Positions 34,926 to 44,115 of a stretch of 64,000 nucleotides of DNA are shown here, piece by piece. The translations under genes were made by a program, and so were the position numbers. This stretch comes from Pelobacter sp. UBA6093 (GTDB lineage: Bacteria; Desulfobacterota; Desulfuromonadia; Desulfuromonadales; Syntrophotaleaceae): NCBI GenBank assembly GCA_002435955.1, contig DIWZ01000032.1, positions 1 to 64,000 of the forward strand, given 5' to 3'. Below the pieces are notes generated by a model that had not been told where the DNA came from, ran no database searches, and saw only the letters and a program-made list of their open reading frames with translations. How positions within the stretch are numbered: the first letter of the stretch is position 1; each line of letters opens with the position of its first letter.

Positions 34926-35734
34926 GCACTTTTTTCCTTCAATGGGTCAAGCCGCTTATCGGCAGGTCCAAAACCCTCGGTTTGCAACAACTGCAGCAGT
35001 TCGGCAGCTGCTGGATCCTTTTGCATGGCATGCAACACCTTGCGCAAGCGGTCGTGAAGCCCCCCTGTCGGGCCGAAAGCAACGACTACCGAGGTCGGCA
35101 AAGATGCCGAGGTTGCCAGAACTTTGAGCTCGGAAGCCATGGGCAAAGCCTTAACGGCATCGTATTGTAGTCTATCAAGGACTACGGCGCCCCCCTTGCC
35201 GCGCAACACCGATCGCAAGTCGCGCAACGGGCGGAAGGTCCCTTGCAGGGTGAACGGCAGTTCCCTGGCGGACTTGTCAAACAGCAATTGAGCTGCTACC
35301 CCGGGTTCGAACAGCATGGTGCCCGAAACAGGCCCTTTCACCGCCTGCCACGTATCCGGTCCGTCCTTGGCGACCACCAGCCGCCAGATATCGCTGTCAG
35401 CGCCTCCCGGCCGGGTTGAGGCCAACGCAGTCATGGTCCGTGTGTCGGCGTAGCCGAGGTAATAACCGAGCCCCACGATCCCCCATCGGGGCTGGTTCTG
35501 AGCCAGATAAGCGGCAGCCTGCTCGACCTGGTTAAAGTAGCGCCCTCGAACCGTGACGCCGGCGCCGAGTTTACTTTGCACGTACGTGGCAAGGGCATCC
35601 ATGACCGGCTGGGCATCTTCGGAAGTGCCGGGCTGCCCCGGTTGAATGATAACGAAATCGAAATTTTCAGTGCCAAACGCCGGACTGATCGTGGTGGCCA
35701 GAAATGCCAGTACCATAAGCATGTTTCGCAACAT
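34922..35734 (-). CDS. PhnD-like periplasmic binding protein in the hopanoid cluster
   Basis: 270 residues with a signal peptide (MLVLAFLATTISPAFG region) and a type 2 periplasmic-binding fold of the phosphonate-binding (PhnD) kind: TSEDAQPVMDALATYVQSKLG, then NQPRWGIVGLGYYLGY and a C-terminal hinge half. No ABC permease or ATPase gene is adjacent, so it is unlikely to serve a classical importer. It lies 3 bases after hpnN and overlaps the TPR lipoprotein, hinting at a joint periplasmic task with the HpnN exporter. Confidence 0.8.
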   Translation of the reverse strand: MLRNMLMVLAFLATTISPAFGTENFDFVIIQPGQPGTSEDAQPVMDALATYVQSKLGAGVTVRGRYFNQVEQAAAYLAQNQPRWGIVGLGYYLGYADTRTMTALASTRPGGADSDIWRLVVAKDGPDTWQAVKGPVSGTMLFEPGVAAQLLFDKSARELPFTLQGTFRPLRDLRSVLRGKGGAVVLDRLQYDAVKALPMASELKVLATSASLPTSVVVAFGPTGGLHDRLRKVLHAMQKDPAAAELLQLLQTEGFGPADKRLDPLKEKSA

Positions 35735-35737
35735 GTC

Positions 35738-38419
35738 TTACTCCTTGTCCGAATTTTTCCCATAACGGGAGAGTTTGAGAACGGCCGGCAGCACCAGCAG
35801 GCAGCTTAACATGCCGGTCAGCGACCCAAGCACCATCACCCCACCCAGGCTGGCCAGGCCGCGATGATGCGCAAACAGCAGGCCGCCGAATCCGATCATG
35901 GTGGTGGCAAAACTCAGGGCGACAGCCATCGGTGTGCTGGTTTCAAATAGACATCCATGCTGCATCTCCTTCCAACGTGCAAGAAAATGCACCCCGCCGT
36001 CAACCCCGATGGCAATCAGGATGGGGATAGCAAAAAAATTGGCAAGATTGAAATTCAGCCCCAACCACCCCATCAACGACAATAACCAGATCATCCCGAC
36101 CGCCAGCGGCAGCAGCGCCAGGAAAACATAGCGCAGGGAACGGGAGCTGGCCCACAGCAGCAGACCGACCAGAACCAGAGTCAGAATGGCGGAATACAAA
36201 AAGGTATTTCTCATCAGATGCGCAGACTCGAAAACACTGATCGGCACACCCGTAACCTGAGGATCAATTTTCCGTAAATCCTCGACAAATGTGCGCTGAT
36301 TTGCGGTTTTCCAGATATTGTGTCGGGGAATTACTTTGAGCTGCATGGTACCGTCACGACCAACGAACAGCCCCCGCAGAAAGACTGGAAGCTCCTCGAT
36401 CCCGATGGGCCGGGCGGAAAGCCAGGTCTGCAGTTGCCGCAGCCCGCTCACGACATCGGTCCGTATCTGGGTTTGCAGGGGCAGCAGCCGCTCTGCCAGC
36501 GCCGGATCCTCCGTAAGCCGCGCATGCGCTGAATCGAGCTTTTTAATAAGAGCATCGAGACGGGCGAGTTCCTCCCCGGCGCCGGCGGCAAACAGTTTTT
36601 CAGCCAGATTGTCCAGGGCAACCGACAGACTGTCCAGGGCATCCAGCATTCGTTGTGCATCGACGGGACCGGCAACCACCGGCTGCAGAGGTATTTCCCC
36701 GAGGCGCGCAGCCGCCTGGGCAAACAGCACGGCTTTGCGTTGCTGATTTTGCGGCAGGTAATCGCTGAGGCTTTCCGTTTTACCCACGGAAGGAAGCGCC
36801 TTGAACTGCTCGCGTAAAACATCGAGTTGCGCCACGTCTTTTGCCACCGAAACGGCGTACCAGGTCGATTCGTCGGAGTCCTCGATCATGCGCTTTTCGT
36901 AACGCACCGATTCCAGACCGTCGGCCTGCAGTTCGAGCAGGTTATAATTGAAGCGCACTTTGAACATACCTGGCAGCAGCAGCAGGGTCACCAGGGCCAG
37001 AATGGTCAGCAGGCGACCCGGGCGAGCCGAAAACCGTCCCAATGCCGGTAACGTAGTGATCTGCGGCGTCGACCTGGGGAAAAGCTTGCGGCGGCCCGCC
37101 AGCAACAGAAGTGCCGGCAACACCGTGAGCATCACCACCAGGCACAACAGAATGCCGGTACCGCCAATCAGCCCGAGCTGGGCCAGACCGGTAAAATCGG
37201 ACCACAACACGGCATAAAAAGCACATACCGAAGTGGTGGCACCGAGAATGACGCCGGGCCCCGTTTGCATCAATGAAATCCGCACCGCGTCCTCGACCCC
37301 GGTGCCGGCCTTGCGTTCCTCCACGTAGCGCATGACGACATGCACCCCGAAGTCGACCCCGATGCCAACCAACACCAGCGCGAACACGATGGATAGCAGA
37401 TTGAGTACGCCAAGGGTCACGGTGGTGAACCCGAATGTCATGGCCATGCCCAGAATCAAGCTGAATATGACCAGCACCGGCCGCAACCAGCCATGCATCA
37501 CCAGCATGAACAGCAAACCGACCAGAACCACGGAAATGACCGAAGCGCGCATCATATCGCGGTTGGTGGTGGCCATTTCATCGGCCTGCAGCACCGGACG
37601 TCCAGTGAGACCGGCCTCTACTTCCGGAATTTCGGCGCGAGTCTGCTGCAAAGCCTCGCGGACCGTCGCCAGGGGACCGGCGATGACATCCATGGTGCCG
37701 AAGTCCTTGGCCGGCAGTAACCGCATGACCAGCAGTCGTTGGTTGGCGGTAAAGAAGTAATGCACGCCACGGTCCGCCAGATTGAATACCGGACCTCCGG
37801 GCTCCTCGCCGGCCAGGGTCTGATCGATGCGGCTTACGAATCCATCAAGCCCCAGCAAAGCCGGTCCCAGCAGAGCCGGATCCGGCGCGGCAGTATCACC
37901 ACCGCCGCCACCGAGCAAGCCGCTTACCCGTTCCACAAGATCCGGCAGTTTGCCGCTGCGTAGCCAGTCTGTCGCCAGGGGCCCCATGGCTCCCACCATC
38001 TCGGTCAGCCCCTGCACCTCTTCCAGAGAAGCGAAGTAAAGTGCACCGGGCCCGAGATCCTGAGAGGAAATGCGATAATGGATCTCCTGAATTTGCTCGG
38101 GAAATCCTTGCAGGCGGGTTGCCAGAGCCTCGGCGAATCTTTCGGCGCTGCGCTTGCCCGGCTCCCCCTCCCCAACCTGAATAACGATGTACAGATACTC
38201 CTGGTCCCCGAAATTTTCCTGCACCTCAAGATAACGTTGCTGGTAGGGCAGATCCCTGGAAACGAGATTATCCTGGTCACTGTCCAGGCGTAAAAACAGC
38301 ACCGAAATCACGGCTGCCAGGGCAGCCAGCGCAACCGCGCACCAGACGATGGTACGCGGCACACGGGAGATTAACCGCCAAAGGACCGCCAAAAGCTTAT
38401 CGACCATTCGTAAAATCAT
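35738..38419 (-). CDS. hpnN: Hopanoid-associated RND (MMPL) transporter HpnN
   Basis: 893 residues with the duplicated RND layout: a first transmembrane helix, a large periplasmic domain, five to six helices, then the whole pattern repeated. Clear helix pairs include VISVVLVGLLFMLVMHG and LALLPLAVGMIWLLSLMGW; IGVDFGVHVVMRY and IGVDGGVHFLARW are the paired helix motifs of the family. HpnN moves hopanoids to the outer membrane. ATG 38419 begins right after the hpnO stop; the ORF could extend to 38470 but would overlap hpnO. Context with hpnO, hpnH and hpnG supports the name. Confidence 0.9.
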   Translation of the reverse strand: MILRMVDKLLAVLWRLISRVPRTIVWCAVALAALAAVISVLFLRLDSDQDNLVSRDLPYQQRYLEVQENFGDQEYLYIVIQVGEGEPGKRSAERFAEALATRLQGFPEQIQEIHYRISSQDLGPGALYFASLEEVQGLTEMVGAMGPLATDWLRSGKLPDLVERVSGLLGGGGGDTAAPDPALLGPALLGLDGFVSRIDQTLAGEEPGGPVFNLADRGVHYFFTANQRLLVMRLLPAKDFGTMDVIAGPLATVREALQQTRAEIPEVEAGLTGRPVLQADEMATTNRDMMRASVISVVLVGLLFMLVMHGWLRPVLVIFSLILGMAMTFGFTTVTLGVLNLLSIVFALVLVGIGVDFGVHVVMRYVEERKAGTGVEDAVRISLMQTGPGVILGATTSVCAFYAVLWSDFTGLAQLGLIGGTGILLCLVVMLTVLPALLLLAGRRKLFPRSTPQITTLPALGRFSARPGRLLTILALVTLLLLPGMFKVRFNYNLLELQADGLESVRYEKRMIEDSDESTWYAVSVAKDVAQLDVLREQFKALPSVGKTESLSDYLPQNQQRKAVLFAQAAARLGEIPLQPVVAGPVDAQRMLDALDSLSVALDNLAEKLFAAGAGEELARLDALIKKLDSAHARLTEDPALAERLLPLQTQIRTDVVSGLRQLQTWLSARPIGIEELPVFLRGLFVGRDGTMQLKVIPRHNIWKTANQRTFVEDLRKIDPQVTGVPISVFESAHLMRNTFLYSAILTLVLVGLLLWASSRSLRYVFLALLPLAVGMIWLLSLMGWLGLNFNLANFFAIPILIAIGVDGGVHFLARWKEMQHGCLFETSTPMAVALSFATTMIGFGGLLFAHHRGLASLGGVMVLGSLTGMLSCLLVLPAVLKLSRYGKNSDKE

Positions 38420-38421
38420 CG

Positions 38422-39837
38422 TCAGGAACTCTTCAATGTGCGCACAGCAAGATTTTTGGTGGTGGTCCATGCCGCGCCGGGAAAACGGTGAACGTCATGA
38501 AGGACCGCTTCCATGGCATCGAGGAACATATCCGCCTCCTTGCGGCCAATCACCAGCGGCGGCAGGATTTTAACCGTATCGAGACCGTGCCCGGCCACCT
38601 GGGTCAGGATATTGTGTTTTTCCATCAGTGGCATGGTAATCATCTGGCCGAACAGATCGGCATTCATTTTGTGCACCAGCTTCCACCCGGTTTTAAGGGC
38701 CAAGGATCCGGGCTCGCCGAATTGCATGCCGACCATCAGGCCTTTGCCACGAATTTCATGCAGCATTTCGTAACGTTGTGCCTTTTCCTGCAGGCCGGCG
38801 ATGATGTAATCGCCGATTTCGGCCGACTGCGCCACCAGGTTTTCGCTCTGCAACACCTCGATGGTGGCCAACCCCGCCGCCATGGCCAGGTCGTTCTGCC
38901 CAAAGGTATTGGAATGCGCAAAGCAACGTTCCATGCTGTCGAATATTTTAGAGTGGATGGAGCGCTTGGTAATCACCGCCCCGATCGGGACGAAACCGCC
39001 CGACAGCGCCTTGGAAACCGCCATGATATCCGGCACGACGTCCCAGTGATCCACGGCGAACATCTTTCCGGTACGACCGAAACCGGTCTGGACTTCGTCG
39101 GCTATCAGCAAAGTGCCGTATTGGTCGCACAACCGGCGGGCACCCGGCAGATAATCATCGTCCGGTACAAACACCCCTTTGCCCTGAATCGGTTCGACGA
39201 TAAAGGCCGCCACATCACCACTGGACAAGGCACGTTCAAGAGCGTCGAGATCGTTGAAGGGCACCTGAATGCAACCGGGCAGCAGCGGCTCGTTAAACTC
39301 GCGAAACTCGCGGTTGCCGTTAACCGATAAGGCCCCCAGAGTCAGGCCGTGGAAAGCATGATGGCAGTGGACCACTTTGTGGCGGCGGGTCGCCTGGCGG
39401 GCGAATTTAAGGGCACCTTCAACGCTTTCTGCCCCGGAGTTGGTAAAAAACACCGCGTCCAGATCTCCGGGGGTGATTTTCGCCAGGGTTTCGGCAAGCA
39501 TGCCGGAAATCCCGCCAAGATCCATTTGCACCATATTGGCCGGGTCGGAATCGAGCATTTGATGCAACACCTGAGCAACCAGGGGATGGTTGCGGCCGAT
39601 ATTGAATACGCCGAAACCGGCCAGAAAATCAAGCACCTCGCGCCCCTCGGCATCGATGAGCCGGGATCCCTTGCTGCTTACATAATTACGATTGAAGCCG
39701 ATGACCTCCAAAACCCTTACGAACTGAGGATTGATATACCGCTTGTGCAGATCATAGGTTTCTGCGTGACGTTCTCTTACCGTTGAAAGAATATCCATGG
39801 CCTGACTCACTGTTGTCTTGGGGTTATTATGCTCCAT
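38422..39837 (-). CDS. hpnO: Hopanoid aminotransferase HpnO (class III PLP)
   Basis: 471 residues of the class III (ornithine/acetylornithine-type) aminotransferase fold: FFTNSGAESVEGALKFARQ, AFHGLTLGALSVNG, LLIADEVQTGFGRTGKMFA and the PLP-lysine motif AVSKALSGGFVPIGA. HpnO makes 35-aminobacteriohopanetriol from the hopanoid side-chain aldehyde. It heads the cluster hpnO-hpnN-(PhnD-like)-(TPR)-hpnH-hpnG. ATG 39837 has CCGGGG close upstream; a second ATG at 39798 is also possible. Squalene-hopene cyclase is not in the window. Confidence 0.88.
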   Translation of the reverse strand: MEHNNPKTTVSQAMDILSTVRERHAETYDLHKRYINPQFVRVLEVIGFNRNYVSSKGSRLIDAEGREVLDFLAGFGVFNIGRNHPLVAQVLHQMLDSDPANMVQMDLGGISGMLAETLAKITPGDLDAVFFTNSGAESVEGALKFARQATRRHKVVHCHHAFHGLTLGALSVNGNREFREFNEPLLPGCIQVPFNDLDALERALSSGDVAAFIVEPIQGKGVFVPDDDYLPGARRLCDQYGTLLIADEVQTGFGRTGKMFAVDHWDVVPDIMAVSKALSGGFVPIGAVITKRSIHSKIFDSMERCFAHSNTFGQNDLAMAAGLATIEVLQSENLVAQSAEIGDYIIAGLQEKAQRYEMLHEIRGKGLMVGMQFGEPGSLALKTGWKLVHKMNADLFGQMITMPLMEKHNILTQVAGHGLDTVKILPPLVIGRKEADMFLDAMEAVLHDVHRFPGAAWTTTKNLAVRTLKSS

Positions 39838-40704
39838 CCACCCCGGGATACCCCCTCGTTCATCTCCCTCCCCCAAAAACAGAACCGCCACAAGGGCGGA
39901 GAAAAAAACCATTAAAAAAGGGGAAAAAGAGCAAGGTGTTTGTCGGGGCGATCCAGGAGACTGTCGGATTCAGATCGTCAGCAGGCTCCTGTAGAGGCAT
40001 TTAATATTTCTGGGTATAAAGCCGGTATTTTAGGCCAGCAGAGCGACCATGTCCACGGCAAAATACAACGATCGATCCGGTTGAACAACTGCCACGCCTG
40101 GGAGGCTGTCGGAATATCCGCTATTTTTTCTTCCAACGAGGCCCTGGCATTCCCTGTCCCCCCTTGCGAATCCAGATGGCAAAATCGGTCATGCAATTTC
40201 GATGTCATCGCGAATCTCCCGAAGCCGTGCCAAACTTTCTTCGGCAGTGCTTACACACTCAGTCAGGCTGGAAAAGGGGCGCAGTGACATCTTTTCCAAT
40301 GTCGGAAATCGCGATTACATTCGGCTAACCCCGGACTGGCTCCGCTGGCGATCGCAACCCACAAACGCTTTTTATTCAACCATATAACATCAGTGTTTTG
40401 TTTTGATGCGGCAGCAAACTCCAGAACACAGCCAGGCAGAAAAACGCGCCGCTAAAGGTTGGAGCCAAATTTGCAGCCGGCTCATGGATCGTCCGACAGC
40501 CTCCTAGTTGCAGCAAAGCGGAGATTACGCAGTATAATGACAGCAGCCGATCAGCAATTTACCGACCACATGCGCTGAACCGTCCGCACAGCGGCTGAAA
40601 CATCGACCCGACGCGTCCCCAATGACAAGATGTCGACCGGGATTTCCCGAACTGCAATCCGTCGCAGTTGAGTTCCAACAAACTAAAACCGGAGGAAATG
40701 AACA
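39838..40704. other. Repeat-rich gene-poor region
   Basis: 867 bases with no convincing gene. It holds a decayed inverted-repeat end near 39954-40000 (AGGAGACTGTCGGAT...CAGGCTCCT) and the larger element at 40098-40505. A short minus-strand frame ending at 40201 reads MSLRPFSSLTECVSTAEE then SLARLREIRDD, which looks like the coding tail of a lost gene. Confidence 0.5.
40098..40505. repeat. Terminal-inverted-repeat element, 408-bp variant
   Basis: Left end GGGAGGCTGTCGGAATATCC and right end GGATCGTCCGACAGCCTCC match the 20-bp ends of the intact element at 41280-41444, with single-base changes. The subterminal GCCGGCTCAT and AAATTTGCAGCCGG also match. The middle is different and longer and carries the short coding-like remnant noted near 40201-40300. 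Confidence 0.65.
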
Positions 40705-41202
40705 ATGAAAAAATGGGTATTTGCAATGACATGTTGTTTTTTCGCTACAGGGGCATTTGCAGAAACGCAGCCTTTCCAGTTGAGCGTAACCCCTGATCTC
40801 GCCATTCATTCCAGAGCCACCCACATTGCTGGCGTCTCTCTTGGCATTTGGAGTGAAAATCCGCAAAATGCGATAGCGCTTGGGGTTGTCAATGGTTCCA
40901 CCGGCAATAGCTCAGGCTTATCCCTTGGGTTATTGGCAAATTATTCGGAGAACTATAAAGGTGCACAACTCGCATGGCTCGCCAATTACTCCTCCGGAAC
41001 GTTCACAGGGGTGCAATGGTCGGCATTCAACTATGCGGCAAGGTTGAATGGTCTTCAACTCGGCCTTATAAACTTTGCAGAAACCTCTGAAAAGGGAGTG
41101 CAAATAGGACTCATCAACATTATGAAAGAAACAAAGCAATGGTTCAGTAATTTTCCCAACGAAGTTGCACCGGCCATGGTCCTTGTAAACTGGCGCTACT
41201 AA
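40705..41202 (+). CDS. Exported Gly/Asn-repeat protein
   Basis: 165 residues with a signal peptide (MKKWVFAMTCCFFATGAFAE). The mature part is built of degenerate repeats of the type G-x-x-x-G-x-x-N or A-x-x-x-G-x-Q-W/L-G: LSLGLLANYSENYKGAQLAWLANYS, FTGVQWSAFNYAARLNGLQLGLINFA, EKGVQIGLINIM. Such Gly-Leu-Asn repeats suggest a small beta-structured surface or outer-membrane-associated protein. GGAGGAAATGAACA precedes the ATG. It stands alone among repeat elements; function unknown. Confidence 0.75.
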   Translation: MKKWVFAMTCCFFATGAFAETQPFQLSVTPDLAIHSRATHIAGVSLGIWSENPQNAIALGVVNGSTGNSSGLSLGLLANYSENYKGAQLAWLANYSSGTFTGVQWSAFNYAARLNGLQLGLINFAETSEKGVQIGLINIMKETKQWFSNFPNEVAPAMVLVNWRY

Positions 41203-41205
41203 TTC

Positions 41206-41277
41206 GTTTTCATTAGAAAACAGCCCTTTTCCCATATGAAAACTACACAGTGTCCATCCATAGCTTCCGGATGGGCA
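41206..41277. repeat. Two-hairpin dispersed repeat, copy 2
   Basis: Matches 483-556: GTTTTCAT...CCCTTTT-CCATATGAAAAC, then TGTCCATCCATAG-TTCCGGATGG. It sits directly after a plus-strand stop codon, as the first copy does, and abuts the left end of the inverted-repeat element. Confidence 0.75.
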
Positions 41278-41279
41278 CC

Positions 41280-41444
41280 AGGAGGCTGTCGGACTATCCG
41301 GGCCGAAGCGAAAATTTGGATGTTTGAGAACAGATTTTAGCTCGTTTGAAGGTTCATAGCCGTAGCTATGGGCCGAAAAGGAGCTGAAATATGGGCCAAG
41401 CAGCCGAATTTGCAGCCGGCGCATGGATAGTCCGACAGCCTCCT
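41280..41444. mobile_element. 165-bp MITE-like element with perfect 20-bp terminal inverted repeats
   Basis: Left end AGGAGGCTGTCGGACTATCC (41280-41299) and right end its exact reverse complement (41425-41444). The inside has no coding capacity. Variants or fragments occur at 15697-15755, 40098-40505, 43463-43496 and 51258-51276. This is the build of a non-autonomous transposable element; no matching transposase is in the window. Confidence 0.8.
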
Positions 41445-41502
41445 AGGTAAAAATTTGGCCGATAGATGCTCAAACGCGCCTTGAAGTCCTGAAGTTTCTA
41501 AA

Positions 41503-41544
41503 AATGAAATGGCCCACCCCGCACACCGGGTGGGCCATTTTCAT
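41503..41544. terminator. Strong hairpin terminator
   Basis: ATGAAATGGCCCACC (41504-41518) pairs with GGTGGGCCATTTTCAT (41529-41544), one bulged T. Flanking A and T runs allow use in both directions. It separates the repeat cluster from the TPR gene downstream. Confidence 0.8.
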
Positions 41545-41808
41545 GGCCCTGATCGCGTTACTTTTTAATGTTCAACAGTTTTCCGATTCCGTCACCGCAT
41601 TGCTGTCAATACAGCCGGGGTGTTATATTGAGCGGGTAACCTTACAAGTTTCCGGAAGGAGTCAAAGGATGGACTTGACCTGCCGGCAGAAACTTTGGTC
41701 ACCCAACAATGATGCTTTCGCAAAAAACTCGCAGGAGCAACCGCTTTTGTCGGCATCACGCTGGCAGGCGGTTTTTTGTTGTCTTTCGATCCGCAAAGGA
41801 GATGCGTC

Positions 41809-43461
41809 ATGAAAAGGATGTTCACATGGGGACTCTTGATCCTTTTTGGTTCCCTTTCAGGCACAGCAATGGCCCATGACGACAGATCGGATATCCCCCC
41901 GTCGGAGACTGCCACCTTCTATGGAGAGCAGTTGGGGACCGTTACCTTGCCGTTCTCATGCCGTGAAGCTGTAGGGGATCACCTGCGGCGCGGTCTCGCC
42001 CTGCTGCATCACATGACCTATGAGGGGGCTCGCGCTGCCTTTGTTGCCGCCATCCAGGCCGATCCGGACTGCGCCATGGGCTACTGGGGTCAGGCAATGA
42101 GCTACATCCACCCGTTGTGGTCGGACCCCCCAGCCAAGAATAATTTTGACAGCGGCATGGCATTGGCGGCCAAAGCGAAAACTCTGGCGAAAAACAAACA
42201 GGAGCGAGCCTATGTCGAGGCGGTGCAGGACTACTATGCACAAGGCCGCCATATCACTGAAGCGGCGAATTTGAATGCGTTCGCACAGGCGTGGCGCAAG
42301 GTCTACGAGCAGTATCCGGATGACATGGAGGCCGCCAGTTTCTATGCTCTGGCGCATATGGCCACCGCCAGCCCGGATGATAAAAACTACGTCAAACAGA
42401 AGGCCAGTGCAGAGATAGCCCAGCGGGTGCTTCAGCGCATCGCTGACCACCCCGGCGGCCATCACTATACCATCCATGCCCTGGACTACCCGCCACTGGC
42501 CGCACAGGCCCTGGAGGTGGCGCGCAGTTATGGGAAAATCGCCCCTGAGGTTCCACATGCGCTGCATATGCCCGCGCATATTTTCACCCGGCTCGGACTA
42601 TGGCAGGAATCGATCGATATGAACCGGCGCTCAGCCGACGCTGCCCTCAAACACCCGGCCAACGGCGAAATCTCCCTGCACTACCTGCATGCCCTCGACT
42701 ACCTGACCTACGCCTATCTGCAACGCGGTGAGGATGACAGGGCCAAGTCTGTTCTGGCTGAACTTATAGCCCTCAAGGGGCCATACCAGCCGCACGTTGC
42801 GTCCGCCTATGCCTTCGCCGCCGTGCCTGCCCGCATGGCCCTTGAACGGCAACAGTGGTCCACTGCCGCCACTCTCAAAGCGCAGATCCCGGGTAACTAT
42901 CCCTGGAAGACCAACCCGGCCATGGAGGCGATTACCTACTTTGCCAACGGCATAGGTGCCTCCCGTAGCGGCGATAAGGCGGTCGCCCGCCAGTCCATCG
43001 AAAAACTTGCCGCCCTCGAAGTCCAGGTGGCGGAGACATCTGCCTACTGGGCCAAACAGGTCGCCATTCAACGACTGTCTGTCGAAGCCTGGTTGGCGTA
43101 TCTGGAAGGGCACAAGGATGAAGCGCTGAGCACTATGCGCAAAGCCGCCGCCATGGAAGCCGCCACGGAGAAGCATCCCGTCACGCCGGGAGAAGTCCTG
43201 CCGGCCCACGAATTGCTGGCCGATATGTATTTCGAATTGAGTCGATATCAGGAGGCACAGGCGAACTACCAAGTGACGCTGGAACGTAATCCCAATCGCT
43301 TCAACAGCCTCTACGGGGCCGGACGAGCTGCCGAGCAAGCCGGCGACAGGGAGTTGGCGACCCACTTTTACCAAACGCTTGTCGAGGTAGCTGCGGCCGA
43401 TGCCGAGCTGCCGCGGTTGCAACAGGCAAAAGCATTTCTGGATAGCAGGGGGGCGGATTGA
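41809..43461 (+). CDS. Exported TPR-repeat protein
   Basis: 550 residues with a signal peptide (MKRMFTWGLLILFGSLSGTAMA). TPR-like repeats are spread through the protein: HMTYEGARAAFVAAIQADPDCAMGYWGQAMSY near the start, HMPAHIFTRLGLWQESIDMNRRS in the middle, ELSRYQEAQANYQVTLERNPNRFNSLYGAGRAAEQAGD near the end. Proteins of this build are widespread and usually of unknown function. ATG 41809 has AAAGGAG 8 bases upstream. It is a lone plus-strand gene; a fragment of the inverted-repeat element lies right after its stop. Confidence 0.85.
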   Translation: MKRMFTWGLLILFGSLSGTAMAHDDRSDIPPSETATFYGEQLGTVTLPFSCREAVGDHLRRGLALLHHMTYEGARAAFVAAIQADPDCAMGYWGQAMSYIHPLWSDPPAKNNFDSGMALAAKAKTLAKNKQERAYVEAVQDYYAQGRHITEAANLNAFAQAWRKVYEQYPDDMEAASFYALAHMATASPDDKNYVKQKASAEIAQRVLQRIADHPGGHHYTIHALDYPPLAAQALEVARSYGKIAPEVPHALHMPAHIFTRLGLWQESIDMNRRSADAALKHPANGEISLHYLHALDYLTYAYLQRGEDDRAKSVLAELIALKGPYQPHVASAYAFAAVPARMALERQQWSTAATLKAQIPGNYPWKTNPAMEAITYFANGIGASRSGDKAVARQSIEKLAALEVQVAETSAYWAKQVAIQRLSVEAWLAYLEGHKDEALSTMRKAAAMEAATEKHPVTPGEVLPAHELLADMYFELSRYQEAQANYQVTLERNPNRFNSLYGAGRAAEQAGDRELATHFYQTLVEVAAADAELPRLQQAKAFLDSRGAD

Positions 43462-43462
43462 C

Positions 43463-43496
43463 AGCCGGCTCATGGATAGTCCAACAAACGCCTAGC
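43463..43496. repeat. Right-end fragment of the terminal-inverted-repeat element
   Basis: CAGCCGGCTCATGGATAGTCCAACAAACGCCTAG aligns with the right end of 41280-41444, with changes in the last dozen bases. It begins two bases after the TPR gene's stop. Confidence 0.6.
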
Positions 43497-43553
43497 GGAC
43501 GATCAAGGTGACAACACCTTGTTGTTGTTGTTGGATTTTATATAAGCTTGCGC

Positions 43554-44033
43554 CTATTTGAATCGCTCGTCGGCGGTAGCCACCGACGCCAGCTCGAGTT
43601 TTTCGGCCAACCAGCCGATGCGTACCTCGGGGGCGTGATCCAGCTGAGGAACGTAGGGTTTGATATCGAGCAGCGGCGTTCCGTCGAGGGCATCGATATT
43701 TTCGATGTGCAGCACCGATCCCTCGATGCGCAGCAGCTTGACCACCGATAAACCAATGGGATTGGGACGCTTGGGCGCACGGGTAGCAAACAGGCCGCGC
43801 GGCTGATCATCCATGAAAGGCACCACCTGCAGGTTATAACCGCTACTGCGGTGCAGATGATAAATCAGGATCAGATGGGAAAAACCATCCAGATCGGCCA
43901 GACCGGGCACGAGATCTTCGTTCAGTTCGATGCGCCCTTGCGTGCCCTGGGAAGCGGAGGGTTGTACCGGGGTGCCCTTGATCTCTGCAAAGGGGGTGCG
44001 AATGACGCCGATGGGGCTGAAATGGATATCCAT
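43554..44033 (-). CDS. trmO: TsaA/TrmO-family SAM-dependent methyltransferase
   Basis: 159 residues of the TsaA (YaeB/VirR) fold: FSPIGVIRTPFAEIKGTPVQP, ELNEDLVPGLADLDGFSHLILIYHLH, FATRAPKRPNPIGLSVVKLL and LDGTPLLDIKPYVP. E. coli TrmO methylates the t6A modification at position 37 of some tRNAs. This copy lacks the second domain of E. coli TrmO, and short TsaA proteins sit next to many SAM enzymes, so the tRNA role is not certain. ATG 44033 with CTCCGGAGAAC upstream is chosen. It follows the three-domain radical SAM gene by 82 bases on the same strand. Confidence 0.82.
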   Translation of the reverse strand: MDIHFSPIGVIRTPFAEIKGTPVQPSASQGTQGRIELNEDLVPGLADLDGFSHLILIYHLHRSSGYNLQVVPFMDDQPRGLFATRAPKRPNPIGLSVVKLLRIEGSVLHIENIDALDGTPLLDIKPYVPQLDHAPEVRIGWLAEKLELASVATADERFK

Positions 44034-44115
44034 GATGTTCTCCGGAGTTTTTGGAACGATGCATTTCGACAAATCGCGCTCAGGCAATTCAAGGTAGTGC
44101 GTTTGACCAGGAATC

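Noticed and set aside
39838..40097. Insertion-sequence transposase in the repeat-rich gap
   Set aside because: No frame with transposase motifs; only decayed inverted repeats are visible.
41504..41812. 102-codon frame starting inside the terminator hairpin at 41503-41544
   Set aside because: The ATG is within the stem, there is no ribosome binding site, and the end overlaps the start of the TPR gene.
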